DNA from: Geomonas edaphica
GTDB taxonomy: Bacteria; Desulfobacterota; Desulfuromonadia; Geobacterales; Geobacteraceae
Length of the DNA: 64,000 bases
Assembly (NCBI RefSeq): GCF_004917075.1
Contig: NZ_SSYB01000005.1
Coordinates: 186,001-250,000 of the forward strand
Direction of reading: 5' to 3'
The notes below the pieces were generated by a model. The model ran no database searches. It worked only from the letters and a program-made list of their open reading frames with translations, and was not told the DNA's origin. The position numbers and the translations under genes were made by a program. Positions 28,008 through 38,314 of this stretch are shown in pieces (the first letter of the stretch is position 1; the number at the start of each line of letters is the position of its first letter).

Positions 28008-29083
28008 GGCTGATCATCGCAGGAGGCGGCACCGGGGGGCATCTCTTCCCGGGGATAGCGGTGGCAGAGGAATTCCTCTCCCGCAGCCCGGAGAACGAGG
28101 TTCTCTTCGTCGGCACCGAGCGCGGCATCGAGGCGCGCCTTCTGCCGAAGCTCGGATACAAGCTGGAGCTCATCTCCGCGAGCGGCATGAAGGGGATGGG
28201 GACCGTCAAGAAGCTCATGAGCGCCGGGCGCCTGCTTTACGGCTACTCGCAGTCCAGAAAGATCCTGAAGGAGTTCCGTCCCGACATGGTGCTTGGGGTG
28301 GGAGGGTACGCATCGGCCCCGATCCTCCTCGCCGCGAAGGGGATGGGGATCAGGCGTTTCATCCACGAGCAGAACGCGTTTCCGGGGCTCACCAACAAGG
28401 TTCTGAGCCGCATCGTGGACGGCATCTTCATCTCCATGGAGGAGGCGGCCGCGTTCTTCCCGAAGGGGATCACCCAGATGACCGGCAACCCGATCCGCAA
28501 GGAGATCCTCTGGGGCTTTCAGGAGCAGCGGGAGCGCGAGGCCGGCGACGCGTTCAGCATCCTCGTTTTCGGCGGTAGCGCCGGAGCGCAGCGGATCAAC
28601 AGCGCCATGCTGGAGGCGCTTCCCTTCCTCGAGTCGGTGAAGCACAAGCTGCGCATTACGCACCAGACCGGCGACAAGGACGTAGCGCGGGTGCGCGAGG
28701 GGTATCAGGGGCAGGGCGTCCAGGCGCAGGTACTCTCCTTCATCGACAACATGTCCGCGGCCTACGGTGCCGCCGACCTGGTCATCTGTCGGGCTGGGGC
28801 CACCACCATCGCAGAGGTGACCGCCTGCGGCAAGGGGTGCGTCTTCATCCCGTATCCGTACGCAGCCGACGACCACCAGAGGAAGAACGCCGAGTCGTTG
28901 GTGCACAAAGGCGCCGCGCGCATGGTCCTCGAGGAGGATCTTTCCGGCGAGCGGCTCGCGGCCGAGATCAGTGATCTTATGGAGCACCCGGAAAAGGTGG
29001 CCGAGCTGGAGAAAAACGCCCGCTTCCTGGCCCAGCTAGACGCCGCCCAGGCGATCGTCGCGGCCATGACGGGGAGAGGCTAG
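28004..29083 (+). CDS. murG: UDP-GlcNAc:lipid I GlcNAc-transferase MurG
   Basis: 359 residues, GT28 family. The N-terminal glycine-rich loop GGGTGGHLFPG, HEQNAFPG and the C-terminal GGSAGAQ and CRAGATTIAE motifs are present. It makes lipid II on the cytoplasmic face of the inner membrane. The ATG overlaps the ftsW stop (ATGA). Confidence 0.97.
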   Translation: MRLIIAGGGTGGHLFPGIAVAEEFLSRSPENEVLFVGTERGIEARLLPKLGYKLELISASGMKGMGTVKKLMSAGRLLYGYSQSRKILKEFRPDMVLGVGGYASAPILLAAKGMGIRRFIHEQNAFPGLTNKVLSRIVDGIFISMEEAAAFFPKGITQMTGNPIRKEILWGFQEQREREAGDAFSILVFGGSAGAQRINSAMLEALPFLESVKHKLRITHQTGDKDVARVREGYQGQGVQAQVLSFIDNMSAAYGAADLVICRAGATTIAEVTACGKGCVFIPYPYAADDHQRKNAESLVHKGAARMVLEEDLSGERLAAEISDLMEHPEKVAELEKNARFLAQLDAAQAIVAAMTGRG

Positions 29084-29087
29084 AGAC

Positions 29088-29248
29088 CGTTCAGCGTTCT
29101 GCGTTCAACGTTCGAGACTGGATGTCCCTCCGGCAAAGGATGTCGAAGCGGCATCACTTTAAATGACCAGGTTAAGATCAGGCCGTCAGGAAGCGGCCGA
29201 GCGAAGCAAATGAATAAGGCGAACGTTGAACGCTGAACGTTGAACGTC
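29088..29248. repeat. Inverted pair of CGTTCNN heptamers inside the dcw cluster
   Basis: Four heptamers CGTTCAG, CGTTCTG, CGTTCAA, CGTTCGA (29088-29115) face GCGAACG, TTGAACG, CTGAACG, TTGAACG (29221-29248). The centre contains AAGATCAGGCC, similar to CAGGATCAGG inside the element before rnpB. The 184-bp interruption is one of the few sizeable gaps in the cluster and separates murG from murC. Confidence 0.85.
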
Positions 29249-29267
29249 CTCCGGTTAAGGAGTTTCT

Positions 29268-30653
29268 GTGTACGGAAAGATAGAGAGGATACATTTCGTC
29301 GGCATCGGCGGCATCGGCATGAGCGGCATCGCCGAGGTGCTCTTGAACCTGGGTTACAAGGTCTCCGGCTCCGACCTGAGAAGCTCGGACACGACGCAGC
29401 GCCTTGAGAGCCTTGGCGGCGAGATCTTCATCGGCCACGCGGCCGAGAACGTGGCCCAGGCGGACGTCGTGGTCATCTCGAGCGCGGTGCACGAGGACAA
29501 CCCCGAGGTTATCGAGGCGCACCTCAAACTGATCCCGGTCATCCCCCGCGCGGAGATGCTCGCGGAACTGATGCGCATGAAGTACGGCGTCGCAGTGGCC
29601 GGCACCCACGGCAAGACCACCACCACCTCGATGGTGGCGACCCTCCTCGCCAAGGGGGGGATCGACCCGACCATGGTGATCGGCGGCAGGCTCAATTCGC
29701 TCGGTAGCAACGCGCGCCTGGGCCAGGGACAGTTCCTCGTCGCCGAGGCAGACGAGTCCGACGGCTCCTTCCTGCTCCTCTCTCCGACCATCGCCGTCGT
29801 CACCAACATCGACGCCGACCACCTCGACTTCTACAGCGGCATCGAGGAGATCAAGGACACCTTTGTAGAGTTCATCAACAAGATCCCCTTCTACGGGCTC
29901 GCCGTCCTCTGCCTCGATAACGGCAACATCGCCGACGTCCTACCGCGCGTGAAGAAACGCTTCACGAGCTACGGCCTGTCGGCCCAGGCCGACTTCCGCG
30001 CCACCGACGTGCGCCTCTCCGGGTTCTCCACGAGTTTTGTGGCGCACCACAAGGGGGTGAGGCTCGGGGAGATCATCTACTCGATGCCCGGCGCGCACAA
30101 CGTGCTGAACGCACTTGCATCCATCGCGGTCGCCATGGAACTCGACATCCCGTTCGAAACCATCCAGGAAGGGTTCAAGGCCTTCGGAGGGGTCGGGCGC
30201 CGCTTCTCGCTCAAGGGCGAGGTGAACTCAATCAAGGTGGTTGACGACTACGGCCATCACCCGACCGAGATCCGGGCGACGCTCGCCGCAGCCAAGGCAG
30301 GCTTCGCGGAGAACCGCCTGGTGGTCGTGTTCCAGCCGCACCGCTACTCGCGCACCAAAGAGCTCTTCGAGGACTTCGTCAAGGCGTTCCACGATGCCGA
30401 CGTCCTGATCCTCACCGACATCTACGCGGCCGGCGAGGCCCCGATCGAAGGGGTGACCGCCGAGGCGCTTGCCGCGCGCGTGAGGCGCCACGGCCAGAAA
30501 GATGTCACCTGGATCTCGGACCGCGACAAACTCTGCACGCACCTGGAAGGCGTCCTCGCACCGGGCGACATCCTGCTCACGCTTGGCGCCGGCAACGTCT
30601 GGCAGATCGGTGAGGCGATGCTGGAGCGTCTGAAGGCAACGGGGGACAAGTGA
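29268..30653 (+). CDS. murC: UDP-MurNAc:L-Ala ligase MurC
   Basis: 461 residues. The N-terminal [12 protein letters not shown] loop, ATP loop [11 protein letters not shown] and [10 protein letters not shown] motif are diagnostic. It adds L-alanine, the first stem-peptide residue. The start is GTG at 29268 with TAAGGAG seven bases upstream, immediately after the heptamer element. The stop overlaps murB. Confidence 0.97.
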   Translation: MYGKIERIHFVGIGGIGMSGIAEVLLNLGYKVSGSDLRSSDTTQRLESLGGEIFIGHAAENVAQADVVVISSAVHEDNPEVIEAHLKLIPVIPRAEMLAELMRMKYGVAVAGTHGKTTTTSMVATLLAKGGIDPTMVIGGRLNSLGSNARLGQGQFLVAEADESDGSFLLLSPTIAVVTNIDADHLDFYSGIEEIKDTFVEFINKIPFYGLAVLCLDNGNIADVLPRVKKRFTSYGLSAQADFRATDVRLSGFSTSFVAHHKGVRLGEIIYSMPGAHNVLNALASIAVAMELDIPFETIQEGFKAFGGVGRRFSLKGEVNSIKVVDDYGHHPTEIRATLAAAKAGFAENRLVVVFQPHRYSRTKELFEDFVKAFHDADVLILTDIYAAGEAPIEGVTAEALAARVRRHGQKDVTWISDRDKLCTHLEGVLAPGDILLTLGAGNVWQIGEAMLERLKATGDK

Positions 30654-31555
30654 CCTGGTCGCGCGCCGATCTGGAGCGGGTGGCTGAAAGGGTCCGCGGC
30701 AGCGTCCTGTGGGACGAGCCGATGTCCCGGCACAGCTCGCTCAGGGTGGGCGGGCCGGCCGACCTCTTCCTCGAACCCGCCGATCAGGATGACCTGAAAG
30801 CGGCAGTGGAGGCGCTCCTGGAAGGTGGGATCCCCTCCATGGTGGTCGGCGGCGGATACAACCTGCTCGTGCGCGACGGCGGCATAAGGGGGTGCGTCAT
30901 CTCCCTCAAGCGCCTCGACACCATGACCCAGATGCCCGGAGCACGACTCGAGGTGGGGGCCGGCGTCACCAACCAGGCCCTTACCCGCTTCGCTGCGGAA
31001 AACTGTCTGGGAGGCATCGAGTTTCTCTGCGGCATCCCCGGGAGTTTCGGCGGTGCGCTCACCATGAACGCCGGTGCAAACGGCAGCGAGACCTTCCTGC
31101 GGGTCGAGTCGCTGACCACGATGCGCGGCGGCGAGGTCCTGGTGAGAAAAGGGACCGAGGCGGAGTACGGCTACCGCTACCTGAAGCTTGAGCCGGGTGA
31201 GATCGTCCTCGGGGCGAGGCTCAGGCTGGAGCCGGAAGAGCGCCGCCTGATCGAGGCGCGCATGCAGGAGTACATCGCCAAGCGCGGCGGGCAGCGTGTC
31301 GGCTTCCCAAACGCGGGCTCCTTCTTCAAGAACCCTCCCGACGAAAACGCCTGGCGCCTCATCGACCAGGCGGGGCTGCGCGGCAAGACGGTAGGCGGAG
31401 CACAGGTCTCCGAGGTGCACACGAACTTCCTGGTGAACCGCGGCGACGCCCGGGCCGCCGACTTTCTCACCCTGGCCGCTTTTATAAAGCTCCGGGTCAA
31501 AGAGGAGAGCGGCGTCGAACTGGAAGAAGAAGTGAGGATCGTCGGAGAAGGGTAG
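30650..31555 (+). CDS. murB: UDP-N-acetylenolpyruvoylglucosamine reductase MurB
   Basis: 301 residues. It has an FAD-binding segment ([15 protein letters not shown]), an active-site Ser in NAGSFFKNP and the short type II architecture. It reduces the enolpyruvyl ether to form UDP-MurNAc. The GTG start overlaps the murC stop (GTGA). Confidence 0.96.
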   Translation: MTWSRADLERVAERVRGSVLWDEPMSRHSSLRVGGPADLFLEPADQDDLKAAVEALLEGGIPSMVVGGGYNLLVRDGGIRGCVISLKRLDTMTQMPGARLEVGAGVTNQALTRFAAENCLGGIEFLCGIPGSFGGALTMNAGANGSETFLRVESLTTMRGGEVLVRKGTEAEYGYRYLKLEPGEIVLGARLRLEPEERRLIEARMQEYIAKRGGQRVGFPNAGSFFKNPPDENAWRLIDQAGLRGKTVGGAQVSEVHTNFLVNRGDARAADFLTLAAFIKLRVKEESGVELEEEVRIVGEG

Positions 31556-31579
31556 CGAATAGGAAAAAGGAATCAGAGC

Positions 31580-32497
31580 ATGACCATAGATGAGCTGAAA
31601 ACCAAAAAGATCGCCGTGCTGCTGGGGGGGCTTTCCGCCGAGCGCGAGGTGTCCCTCAATAGCGGCAAGGCCGTGCTCGCATCCCTGCAACGTCAGGGGT
31701 ACGACGCCGTCGGCATCGACGTCGGGCGCGACCTCGCCCAGCGCCTTGCCGAGGAGAAGGTGGAGCGCGCCTTCATCGCCCTGCATGGCCGCTTCGGAGA
31801 GGACGGCTCGGTCCAGGGGCTCCTCGAACTCATGGGCGTTCCCTACACGGGCTCCGGCGTGCTCGCCTCGGCGCTGGCCATCGACAAGGTCGCGGCCAAG
31901 GTTATGTTCGCAGCGGCGGGGCTCAAGCTTGCTCCCTACCAGGTGCTGCGCCGCGGCGAGGAACTGAAGCTCGAGAACCCGCTTCCGGTCGTGGTGAAGC
32001 CCTCCAAGGAGGGGTCGTCGGTCGGCGTCAGCATCGTGAAAGAGCCCGGGCAGATGGAGAAGGCGCTGGAAGAGGCCTTCCGCTACGACGCCGAGATCCT
32101 GATCGAAGCGTTCATAAGCGGCAAGGAGGTTCAGGTCGGCATCCTGGACGGCCGTGCCATGGGCGCCATCGAGATCGTCCCGAAAAACGAGTTCTACGAC
32201 TACGAGGCTAAATACACCGACGGCGGCGCCGAACACATCCTCCCCGCCCGCCTGCCGGAGAACGTGTACCAGGCGGTTTTAAAGGAAGGCGAGAAGGCGC
32301 ACGCCGCTCTCGGGTGCGACTGCTACAGCCGCGTCGACTTCTTGGTGAACGAGAAGGGCGAATGCTACCTCCTCGAGGTCAATACCCTGCCGGGGATGAC
32401 CGACCTGAGCCTCTTGCCGGAGATCGCCCGCGGTTCCGGGATTGATTTTGACCAGTTGGTGACGCGCATCCTGCTCGCCGCGTCGCTCAAGATTTAG
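31580..32497 (+). CDS. ddl: D-alanine:D-alanine ligase
   Basis: 305 residues of DdlB length with an ATP-grasp fold. Motifs include [40 protein letters not shown] and the metal-binding [14 protein letters not shown]. It makes the dipeptide used by MurF. An 89-bp gap without a gene separates it from ftsQ. Confidence 0.97.
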   Translation: MTIDELKTKKIAVLLGGLSAEREVSLNSGKAVLASLQRQGYDAVGIDVGRDLAQRLAEEKVERAFIALHGRFGEDGSVQGLLELMGVPYTGSGVLASALAIDKVAAKVMFAAAGLKLAPYQVLRRGEELKLENPLPVVVKPSKEGSSVGVSIVKEPGQMEKALEEAFRYDAEILIEAFISGKEVQVGILDGRAMGAIEIVPKNEFYDYEAKYTDGGAEHILPARLPENVYQAVLKEGEKAHAALGCDCYSRVDFLVNEKGECYLLEVNTLPGMTDLSLLPEIARGSGIDFDQLVTRILLAASLKI

Positions 32498-32586
32498 ACG
32501 GAAAAATTGGGATTGAGATTCAGTCCCGTAAGCTGAAAAGCCGTTGTCATGCAGTGCATTGAAATTAAATTCGAACGGTAATTGCC

Positions 32587-33411
32587 ATGCGCGATCTTCA
32601 CACCAAAAAACAGCGGATACCCAACAACAGGGTCAAGAAGCCGCCCAAGCAGCGCAAACCGATCAACTGGACTCCCATCCTCAAATGGCTCTCCAGGGGG
32701 ATCGGCGCCTCGGCCGTCTGCGCTATCGTCGGGTTCGGTGGCTGGAAGGCCTACGGGGTGGTATCCCGCACCACGCTCCTGCGTCTCGAAACGATCGAGG
32801 TCTCACAGCTTAAAAAGGTGAGCCGGGACGAGCTAATCACGTTGGCCGGGGTCCGCCCAGGCGATTCGATGCTCGGGCTCGACCTCAAGGCCGTCATGGC
32901 CCGCCTCGGGAAGAACCCCTGGCTGGAACAGATCCAGGTGCGCCGTTACTTCCCGCACACCCTCTCCATCACCGTTGCCGAGAGAACGCCGGTCGCGGTA
33001 GCCAACGTCGGCTGCCTCTATTACCTGGACGACAAGGGCGTTCTCTTCAAATCGCTGACCGAGGGCGACCGGCTCGATTACCCGCTCATAACCGGGATCA
33101 CCGAGGAAGAGCTGGCTCAGGACCCGAAAGGGACCCAGGAGGCGCTCAAGAGCGCGCTGCAGCTCATCGGCACGCTCAAGTCCGGCAGCGTCTTCAGCCT
33201 CGCCGACATCTCCGAGATCCACTACAGCAGGGGGTACGGATTCACCCTCTTCACCATGCAGGGGGGGATCCCTGTGAAACTCGGCAACGGCGAGTTCGGC
33301 GACAAGCTGGCGCGCCTGTCCCGCATCTACGGCGACCTGAAAACGCAGATGCAGGCTTTGGATTACATAGACCTCGATTACATCGACAAAATCATAGTTA
33401 AAAAAGTGTAG
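32587..33411 (+). CDS. ftsQ: Cell-division protein FtsQ
   Basis: 274 residues. It has a basic cytoplasmic tail (about 1-35), one membrane helix (about 36-58) and a periplasmic POTRA domain starting LETIEVSQLKKVSRDEL. The FtsQ C-terminal beta domain follows. It links FtsB/FtsL to the divisome. No convincing ribosome-binding site precedes the ATG at 32587, so the start is less certain than the rest. Confidence 0.93.
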   Translation: MRDLHTKKQRIPNNRVKKPPKQRKPINWTPILKWLSRGIGASAVCAIVGFGGWKAYGVVSRTTLLRLETIEVSQLKKVSRDELITLAGVRPGDSMLGLDLKAVMARLGKNPWLEQIQVRRYFPHTLSITVAERTPVAVANVGCLYYLDDKGVLFKSLTEGDRLDYPLITGITEEELAQDPKGTQEALKSALQLIGTLKSGSVFSLADISEIHYSRGYGFTLFTMQGGIPVKLGNGEFGDKLARLSRIYGDLKTQMQALDYIDLDYIDKIIVKKV

Positions 33412-33426
33412 GAAAAGGGGGGGAGT

Positions 33427-34665
33427 ATGTCTGCAACAAGAAGGGATAACCTGATCGTAGGCCTCGACATAGGCACAACCAAGATCTGCGCCATCGTCGG
33501 CAACGTCACCGAAGACGGCATCGACATCGTCGGCATCGGCACCAGTCCTTCCAAGGGGCTGAGAAAAGGTGTCGTGATAAACATCGAGAGCACCGTCTCC
33601 GCCATCAAGAAGGCGATCGAGGAGGCCGAGCTCATGGCGGGTTGCGAGATCAAGTCGGTCTACGCCGGTATCGCCGGCGGGCACATCAAGGGTTTCAACT
33701 CCCAGGGTGTCATCGCCATCAAGAACCGCGAGGTCTCTCCCGAGGACGTGAAGCGCGTGATCGAGGCAGCCAAGGCGATCGCCATCCCGATGGACCGCGA
33801 AGTGATCCACATCCTCCCCCAGGAATTCATCATCGACGACCAGGACGGCATCCGCGAGCCGCTCGGGATGAGCGGCGTCAGGCTCGAGGCGAAGGTGCAT
33901 ATCGTCACCGGTGCCGTGGCGAGCGCGCAGAACATCGTCAAGTCCTGTAACCGCGCCGGTCTCGAGGTAGCCGACATCGTCCTCGAACAGCTCTCCTCCT
34001 CCGAGGCGGTCCTTTCCGCGGACGAAAAGGAGCTCGGCGTAGCTCTCGTCGACATCGGCGGCGGCACCACCGACATCGCCATCTTCGTGGACGGCGCCAT
34101 CAAGCACACCTCGGTGCTCTCCCTTGGCGGCAACCACCTGACCAACGACATCGCGGTAGGTCTCAGGACCCCGATGGCCGAGGCCGAGCGCATCAAGCAG
34201 AAGTACGGCTGCTGCCTCTCCTCCATGGTCGGCAAGGACGAGACCATCGAGGTGCCGAGTGTCGGCGGCAGAAAACCGCGCATCCTCTCCCGGCAGCTTC
34301 TGTGCGAGATCCTCGAACCCCGCGTCGAGGAAATCTTCACCCTGGTGAACCGCGAGATCGTGAAGAGTGGCCTCGAGGACATGATCGCCTCGGGCGTCGT
34401 CATCACCGGCGGCTCCACCATCCTCGAGGGGATGCCGGAGTTGGCCGAGCAGATCTTCAACCTCCCGGTGCGCCGCGGCCTGCCGCAGCGGATCGGCGGG
34501 CTCACAGACGTCGTGAATTCACCGGTTTACGCGACCGGCGTGGGCCTTGTCGTCTACGGCTCGAAGAACGTCGGGGTTCACGAATTCCCGACCCAGCAAA
34601 GCGACGAGACCGTCTTCCGCAGGGTGAGCCGCAGGATGAAGGACTGGTTCGGAGAATTCTTCTAA
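33427..34665 (+). CDS. ftsA: Actin-like FtsZ membrane tether FtsA
   Basis: 412 residues. It has the actin/Hsp70 ATPase fold (GLDIGTTKICAIVG; DIGGGTTDIAIF) and the FtsA-specific 1C domain. The C-terminal amphipathic helix RRMKDWFGEFF should bind the inner membrane. FtsA anchors FtsZ filaments. GGGGAG precedes the ATG. Confidence 0.97.
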   Translation: MSATRRDNLIVGLDIGTTKICAIVGNVTEDGIDIVGIGTSPSKGLRKGVVINIESTVSAIKKAIEEAELMAGCEIKSVYAGIAGGHIKGFNSQGVIAIKNREVSPEDVKRVIEAAKAIAIPMDREVIHILPQEFIIDDQDGIREPLGMSGVRLEAKVHIVTGAVASAQNIVKSCNRAGLEVADIVLEQLSSSEAVLSADEKELGVALVDIGGGTTDIAIFVDGAIKHTSVLSLGGNHLTNDIAVGLRTPMAEAERIKQKYGCCLSSMVGKDETIEVPSVGGRKPRILSRQLLCEILEPRVEEIFTLVNREIVKSGLEDMIASGVVITGGSTILEGMPELAEQIFNLPVRRGLPQRIGGLTDVVNSPVYATGVGLVVYGSKNVGVHEFPTQQSDETVFRRVSRRMKDWFGEFF

Positions 34666-34689
34666 AAAAGCACAATATGTAGTGCTTTT
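34666..34689 (+). terminator. Hairpin between ftsA and ftsZ, possible attenuator
   Basis: AAAAGCAC (34666-34673) pairs perfectly with GTGCTTTT (34682-34689), directly after the ftsA stop. The T tract is only the stem itself, so partial termination or RNA processing is as likely as full termination. The AT-rich sequence 34700-34740 may carry a separate ftsZ promoter. Confidence 0.5.
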
Positions 34690-34776
34690 GGGCTTCCATT
34701 CTCTACATAAACGTAGTATAAAACCGGCTAATATTTTAACGCCGCCGGGGGGCGCGCTAATAAAGGGGGGTAGTTC

Positions 34777-35931
34777 ATGTTTCAGTTCGATGAAAGCATC
34801 GACCAGAGTGCGAAGATAAAGGTGATAGGCGTTGGTGGTTCCGGCGGGAACGCAGTCAACACCATGATGGCAGTGGGCGTCACCGGGGTCGACTTCATCG
34901 TTGCCAATACCGATGCCCAGGCGCTCAGGATGTCCAAAGCGCCGGTCAAGATACAGATCGGCACCCAGCTCACCAAGGGACTCGGGGCGGGGGCGAACCC
35001 GAACGTCGGCCGCGAGGCCGCCCTCGAGGACAAGGAGAAGGTGAACGAGGCCCTCAAAGGCGCGGACATGATCTTCGTCGCAGCGGGCATGGGCGGCGGC
35101 ACCGGCACCGGCGCAGCCCCGATCATAGCCGAGATTGCTCGCGAGCAGGGCGCGCTCACCGTGGGTGTCGTGACCAAGCCGTTCACCCGCGAAGGGCGTC
35201 AGCGTCTCGCCAAGGGCGAGGACGGCATCAAGGAACTGAAGAAGCACGTCGACTCCCTGATCGTGATCCCCAACGACAGGCTCCTCGGCCTTGCCGGCAA
35301 GTCCATGTCCATCCTCGACGCCTTCAAGCCCTCGGACGACGTGCTGCGCCAGGCGGTGCAGGGCATCTCCGACCTGATCACCCAGTCCGGTCTGATCAAC
35401 GTCGACTTCGCCGACGTGAAGTCGATCATGAGCGAGCGCGGCATGGCCATGATGGGCATCGGCCTTGGCAACGGCGAGAACCGTGCCGTCGACGCAGCCC
35501 TCAAGGCGATTTCCAGCCCCCTGCTTGAAGACATCGACATCTCCGGCGCTAAAGGCGTCCTGGTCAACATCTCCGGCTCCTCCGCCATGACCATGGACGA
35601 GTTCGACGCGGCCAGCAAGGTGATCCACGAGAAGGTGCACGAGGACGCCAACATCATCGTCGGTCTTGTCATCGACGAGACCCTGGGCGAGACCATCAAG
35701 GTCACCGCGATCGCCACCGGTTTCGGCGACCGTTTCGACCTCGACAAGGGGCGCCACGAGATGAAGAACGTGAGCTCGCTCGTGAAGCCGCAGCCCGAGA
35801 TCAACCGTGAGATCCCGACCTTCATCCGTGAGAAGCATCAGCGCGAGACCGTGAGGCAGCAGCGCTCCTTCATGATGGACGACGAGGACCAGTACGATAT
35901 CCCGACCTTCCTCAGGAAGTCCGTCGACTAG
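34777..35931 (+). CDS. ftsZ: Tubulin-like cell-division GTPase FtsZ
   Basis: 384 residues. The tubulin signature [10 protein letters not shown], the N-terminal [11 protein letters not shown] loop and the T7 loop ([11 protein letters not shown]) are present. The C-terminal conserved peptide YDIPTFLRK binds FtsA. It forms the Z-ring. GGGG-rich ribosome-binding sequence precedes the ATG. The gene ends the dcw cluster at a strong terminator. Confidence 0.98.
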   Translation: MFQFDESIDQSAKIKVIGVGGSGGNAVNTMMAVGVTGVDFIVANTDAQALRMSKAPVKIQIGTQLTKGLGAGANPNVGREAALEDKEKVNEALKGADMIFVAAGMGGGTGTGAAPIIAEIAREQGALTVGVVTKPFTREGRQRLAKGEDGIKELKKHVDSLIVIPNDRLLGLAGKSMSILDAFKPSDDVLRQAVQGISDLITQSGLINVDFADVKSIMSERGMAMMGIGLGNGENRAVDAALKAISSPLLEDIDISGAKGVLVNISGSSAMTMDEFDAASKVIHEKVHEDANIIVGLVIDETLGETIKVTAIATGFGDRFDLDKGRHEMKNVSSLVKPQPEINREIPTFIREKHQRETVRQQRSFMMDDEDQYDIPTFLRKSVD

Positions 35932-35954
35932 CTTCAGGCACAGCCAAGGCAATG

Positions 35955-35991
35955 AGGCCCGGCCCCCGCAAAGGGAGCCGGGCCTTTTTTT
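35955..35991 (+). terminator. Terminator of the dcw cluster
   Basis: AGGCCCGGC (35955-35963) pairs with GCCGGGCCT (35977-35985), with an inner CCC/GGG extension, and is followed by a run of T residues. Confidence 0.93.
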
Positions 35992-36208
35992 CATCCGGCG
36001 ATTAGGGAGGGAGCGCGGGGGCACCTGGGGCGCTTCGTGGACATATTTTCCCGACCTCCGCGGAATTCACAGATGAACGTTCGTGGGGACTTTTATCCCC
36101 GGCCCGTCCACTTTATCCTTAAGGATTCGATGTCTTGGCCGATGAAGCGAGAATGGCCTATAAGGAAATGTGATATAGGACCCGCCCGACCAGGAGTATT
36201 TGCAGTCA

Positions 36209-38314
36209 ATGAGCGAACAGCCCCTCTACAACAGCAAGATCATCAGCATCTTCGTGACGCTGCTGAAGAAGAAGTACCCCAGCGTCGACGTGCGCGACAT
36301 CCTGTGCTATGCAGGCATCACCGCATACGAACTGAGTGATGAGGGACACTGGCTCACCCAGACCCAGGTTGACCGCTTCCACGCCAGGATGACGCAGCTG
36401 GTCGGCACCGACATCGCCAGGGAAGGCGGGCGCTTTGCGACCTCAAAGGAGGCGCTCAGCGCGAGCGCCAAGTACACCCTCGGGCTCATCGGCCCCGGCA
36501 ACACGCTCCTCGCTGCGGGTAAATGCGCGAGCCACTTCACCCGTTCCTCCCGCTTCGTCGGACGCAGGATCGCGGAAAACAAGGCGGAGATAACGGTCAC
36601 CCCGTACGAGGGGGTCCAGGAGAAGCCGTACCAGTGCGAAAACCGCATCGGTTTCTTCGAGGCGATCGTCACCATGTTCGACTACGACATTCCCCAGGTC
36701 GAGCATCCGGAATGTATCTTCAATGGGGGGAACTGCTGCCGTTACGTGGTCACCTGGAAGAAGACGAGATTCGCGACCATACGCCGCGCGAGGAACATCA
36801 TGATTCCGCTCAGCCTCGCGGTGTACGCCCTGCTGCAGCATAGCTTCGGGATCGGGCACCTCCCCGAGGTGCTGGCCGGGATCGCCATCTCAGCCCTCGT
36901 CGCCTCATATGTCGCGGAGCGGCTCGAGAAGCAGGAGATCCTGGTCACCCTGGCGAACGTGAAGGAATCGACCGAGCGGGCCATCGAGCAGATCGGGATG
37001 AACTACAACAACGCCCGGATGGTCAACGAGGTCGGTCAGGCCTTGAGCAGGCAGACCCGCACCGACGAGGTGCTGCGTAACGTCATCGGGGTCATCGAAA
37101 AAAGGCTTTGCTATGACCGGGGCGTCATCATGCTGGCCGACGACCGCAAGTCGCGCCTCAGGTTCAGCACCGGGTTCGGCTATAGCGACAAGCAGCTCGA
37201 GGCGCTGCTCAACAAGTCTTTTGACCTCACCTCTCCTGGCTCACAAGGGGTCTTCGTGGCCTCCTTCAGGGATAAGGAAAGCAAGTTCGTCGGTGACTTC
37301 TCTGAATTGGAGCACCTGCATTCCGAGCAGAGCGTGGCCTTGTCCCGTGAGATGGAGGCGGAATCCTTCATCTGCTGTCCCATCGTCTGCGAAGGGGAGT
37401 CGCTGGGAATCATTGCCGTGGACAACAACACCTCGAAGCGCCCGCTCACGCACAGTGACCTGAGCCTTCTGACCGGCATCGCCCCGGTCATCGGCATGAG
37501 CCTTCGCAACGCCATCTATCTGGAGCGCGAGCAACGCATGGCGGAGCAGATCCGGCAGTCGCAGAAGATGGAGTCGGTCGGGGTGCTGGCCGGCGGTATC
37601 GCCCACGACTTCAACAACCTGCTCACCGGCATGATGGGGTTTGTCACCCTGGCGCAGATGAAACTGGCTGAGGACGATGACGTCCAGCCTTTCCTGGAAC
37701 AGGTGATGAGCGCCGCGGAAAAGGCCGCCTCGCTCACCCAGGGGCTCCTCGCCTTCAGCCGCAAACAGGTCAACCATCCCGAGCCGGTCAACCTGAACCA
37801 GGTGGTGGAAAACGTGCGCAAGCTGTTAAGCCGCCTGGTCACCAACAAGATCCGCATGAATTTCGAGCTCTGCGACGCGACGCTGCCGGTGGTTGCCGAC
37901 TCGAGCCAGATCGACCAGTTGTTCACCAATCTAGCCAACAACGCCCGCGACGCCATGCCCGAGGGGGGAACCCTCACCATCAGCACCGGCTCCATGGATA
38001 TCACGGAAGAATGGGTGTACGAGCACGGCTTCGGCGTGATCGGGTCGTACGCCGTGATAACGGTGACCGACACCGGGGTCGGCATGGACGAGGTGACGAA
38101 ATCCCACGTGCTCGAACCCTTCTTCACCACCAAGGAGGTGGGGAAGGGGAGCGGGCTCGGGCTTGCCATCGTGTACGGCATCGTGAAGCAGCACGACGGC
38201 TATCTCGTCATCGACAGCAAGACGGGCGAAGGGACCACCTTCACGATCCTGCTGCCGCTCATAGGTGGCATCCCCGCGGGAATCGACGTCGGCGATCAGC
38301 CCGCCGCGCTCTAG
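36209..38314 (+). CDS. Membrane histidine kinase with V4R-like N-terminus and GAF domain
   Basis: About 701 residues. The N-terminal ~190 residues resemble V4R/heme-sensor-like ligand domains (IIGPGNTLLAAG-type core; CIFNGGNCCRYVVTWKK near the end), but I do not assign them firmly. Two membrane helices (about 200-240) are followed by a GAF domain (about 275-440), a HisKA dimerisation helix with the phosphoacceptor in GGIAHDFNNLL, and a HATPase domain with GKGSGLGLAIVYGIVKQH. There is no receiver domain and no adjacent response regulator, so it is an orphan kinase. The ATG at 36209 is preferred; a TTG three codons earlier is closer to the AGGAG. The stop shares CTAG with the convergent dnaE2 gene. 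Confidence 0.85.
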   Translation: MSEQPLYNSKIISIFVTLLKKKYPSVDVRDILCYAGITAYELSDEGHWLTQTQVDRFHARMTQLVGTDIAREGGRFATSKEALSASAKYTLGLIGPGNTLLAAGKCASHFTRSSRFVGRRIAENKAEITVTPYEGVQEKPYQCENRIGFFEAIVTMFDYDIPQVEHPECIFNGGNCCRYVVTWKKTRFATIRRARNIMIPLSLAVYALLQHSFGIGHLPEVLAGIAISALVASYVAERLEKQEILVTLANVKESTERAIEQIGMNYNNARMVNEVGQALSRQTRTDEVLRNVIGVIEKRLCYDRGVIMLADDRKSRLRFSTGFGYSDKQLEALLNKSFDLTSPGSQGVFVASFRDKESKFVGDFSELEHLHSEQSVALSREMEAESFICCPIVCEGESLGIIAVDNNTSKRPLTHSDLSLLTGIAPVIGMSLRNAIYLEREQRMAEQIRQSQKMESVGVLAGGIAHDFNNLLTGMMGFVTLAQMKLAEDDDVQPFLEQVMSAAEKAASLTQGLLAFSRKQVNHPEPVNLNQVVENVRKLLSRLVTNKIRMNFELCDATLPVVADSSQIDQLFTNLANNARDAMPEGGTLTISTGSMDITEEWVYEHGFGVIGSYAVITVTDTGVGMDEVTKSHVLEPFFTTKEVGKGSGLGLAIVYGIVKQHDGYLVIDSKTGEGTTFTILLPLIGGIPAGIDVGDQPAAL

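Noticed and set aside
36130-36160. Sigma54 promoter upstream of the histidine kinase
   Set aside because: TTGGCCGATGAAGC has GG and GC only 10 bp apart instead of the required 12.
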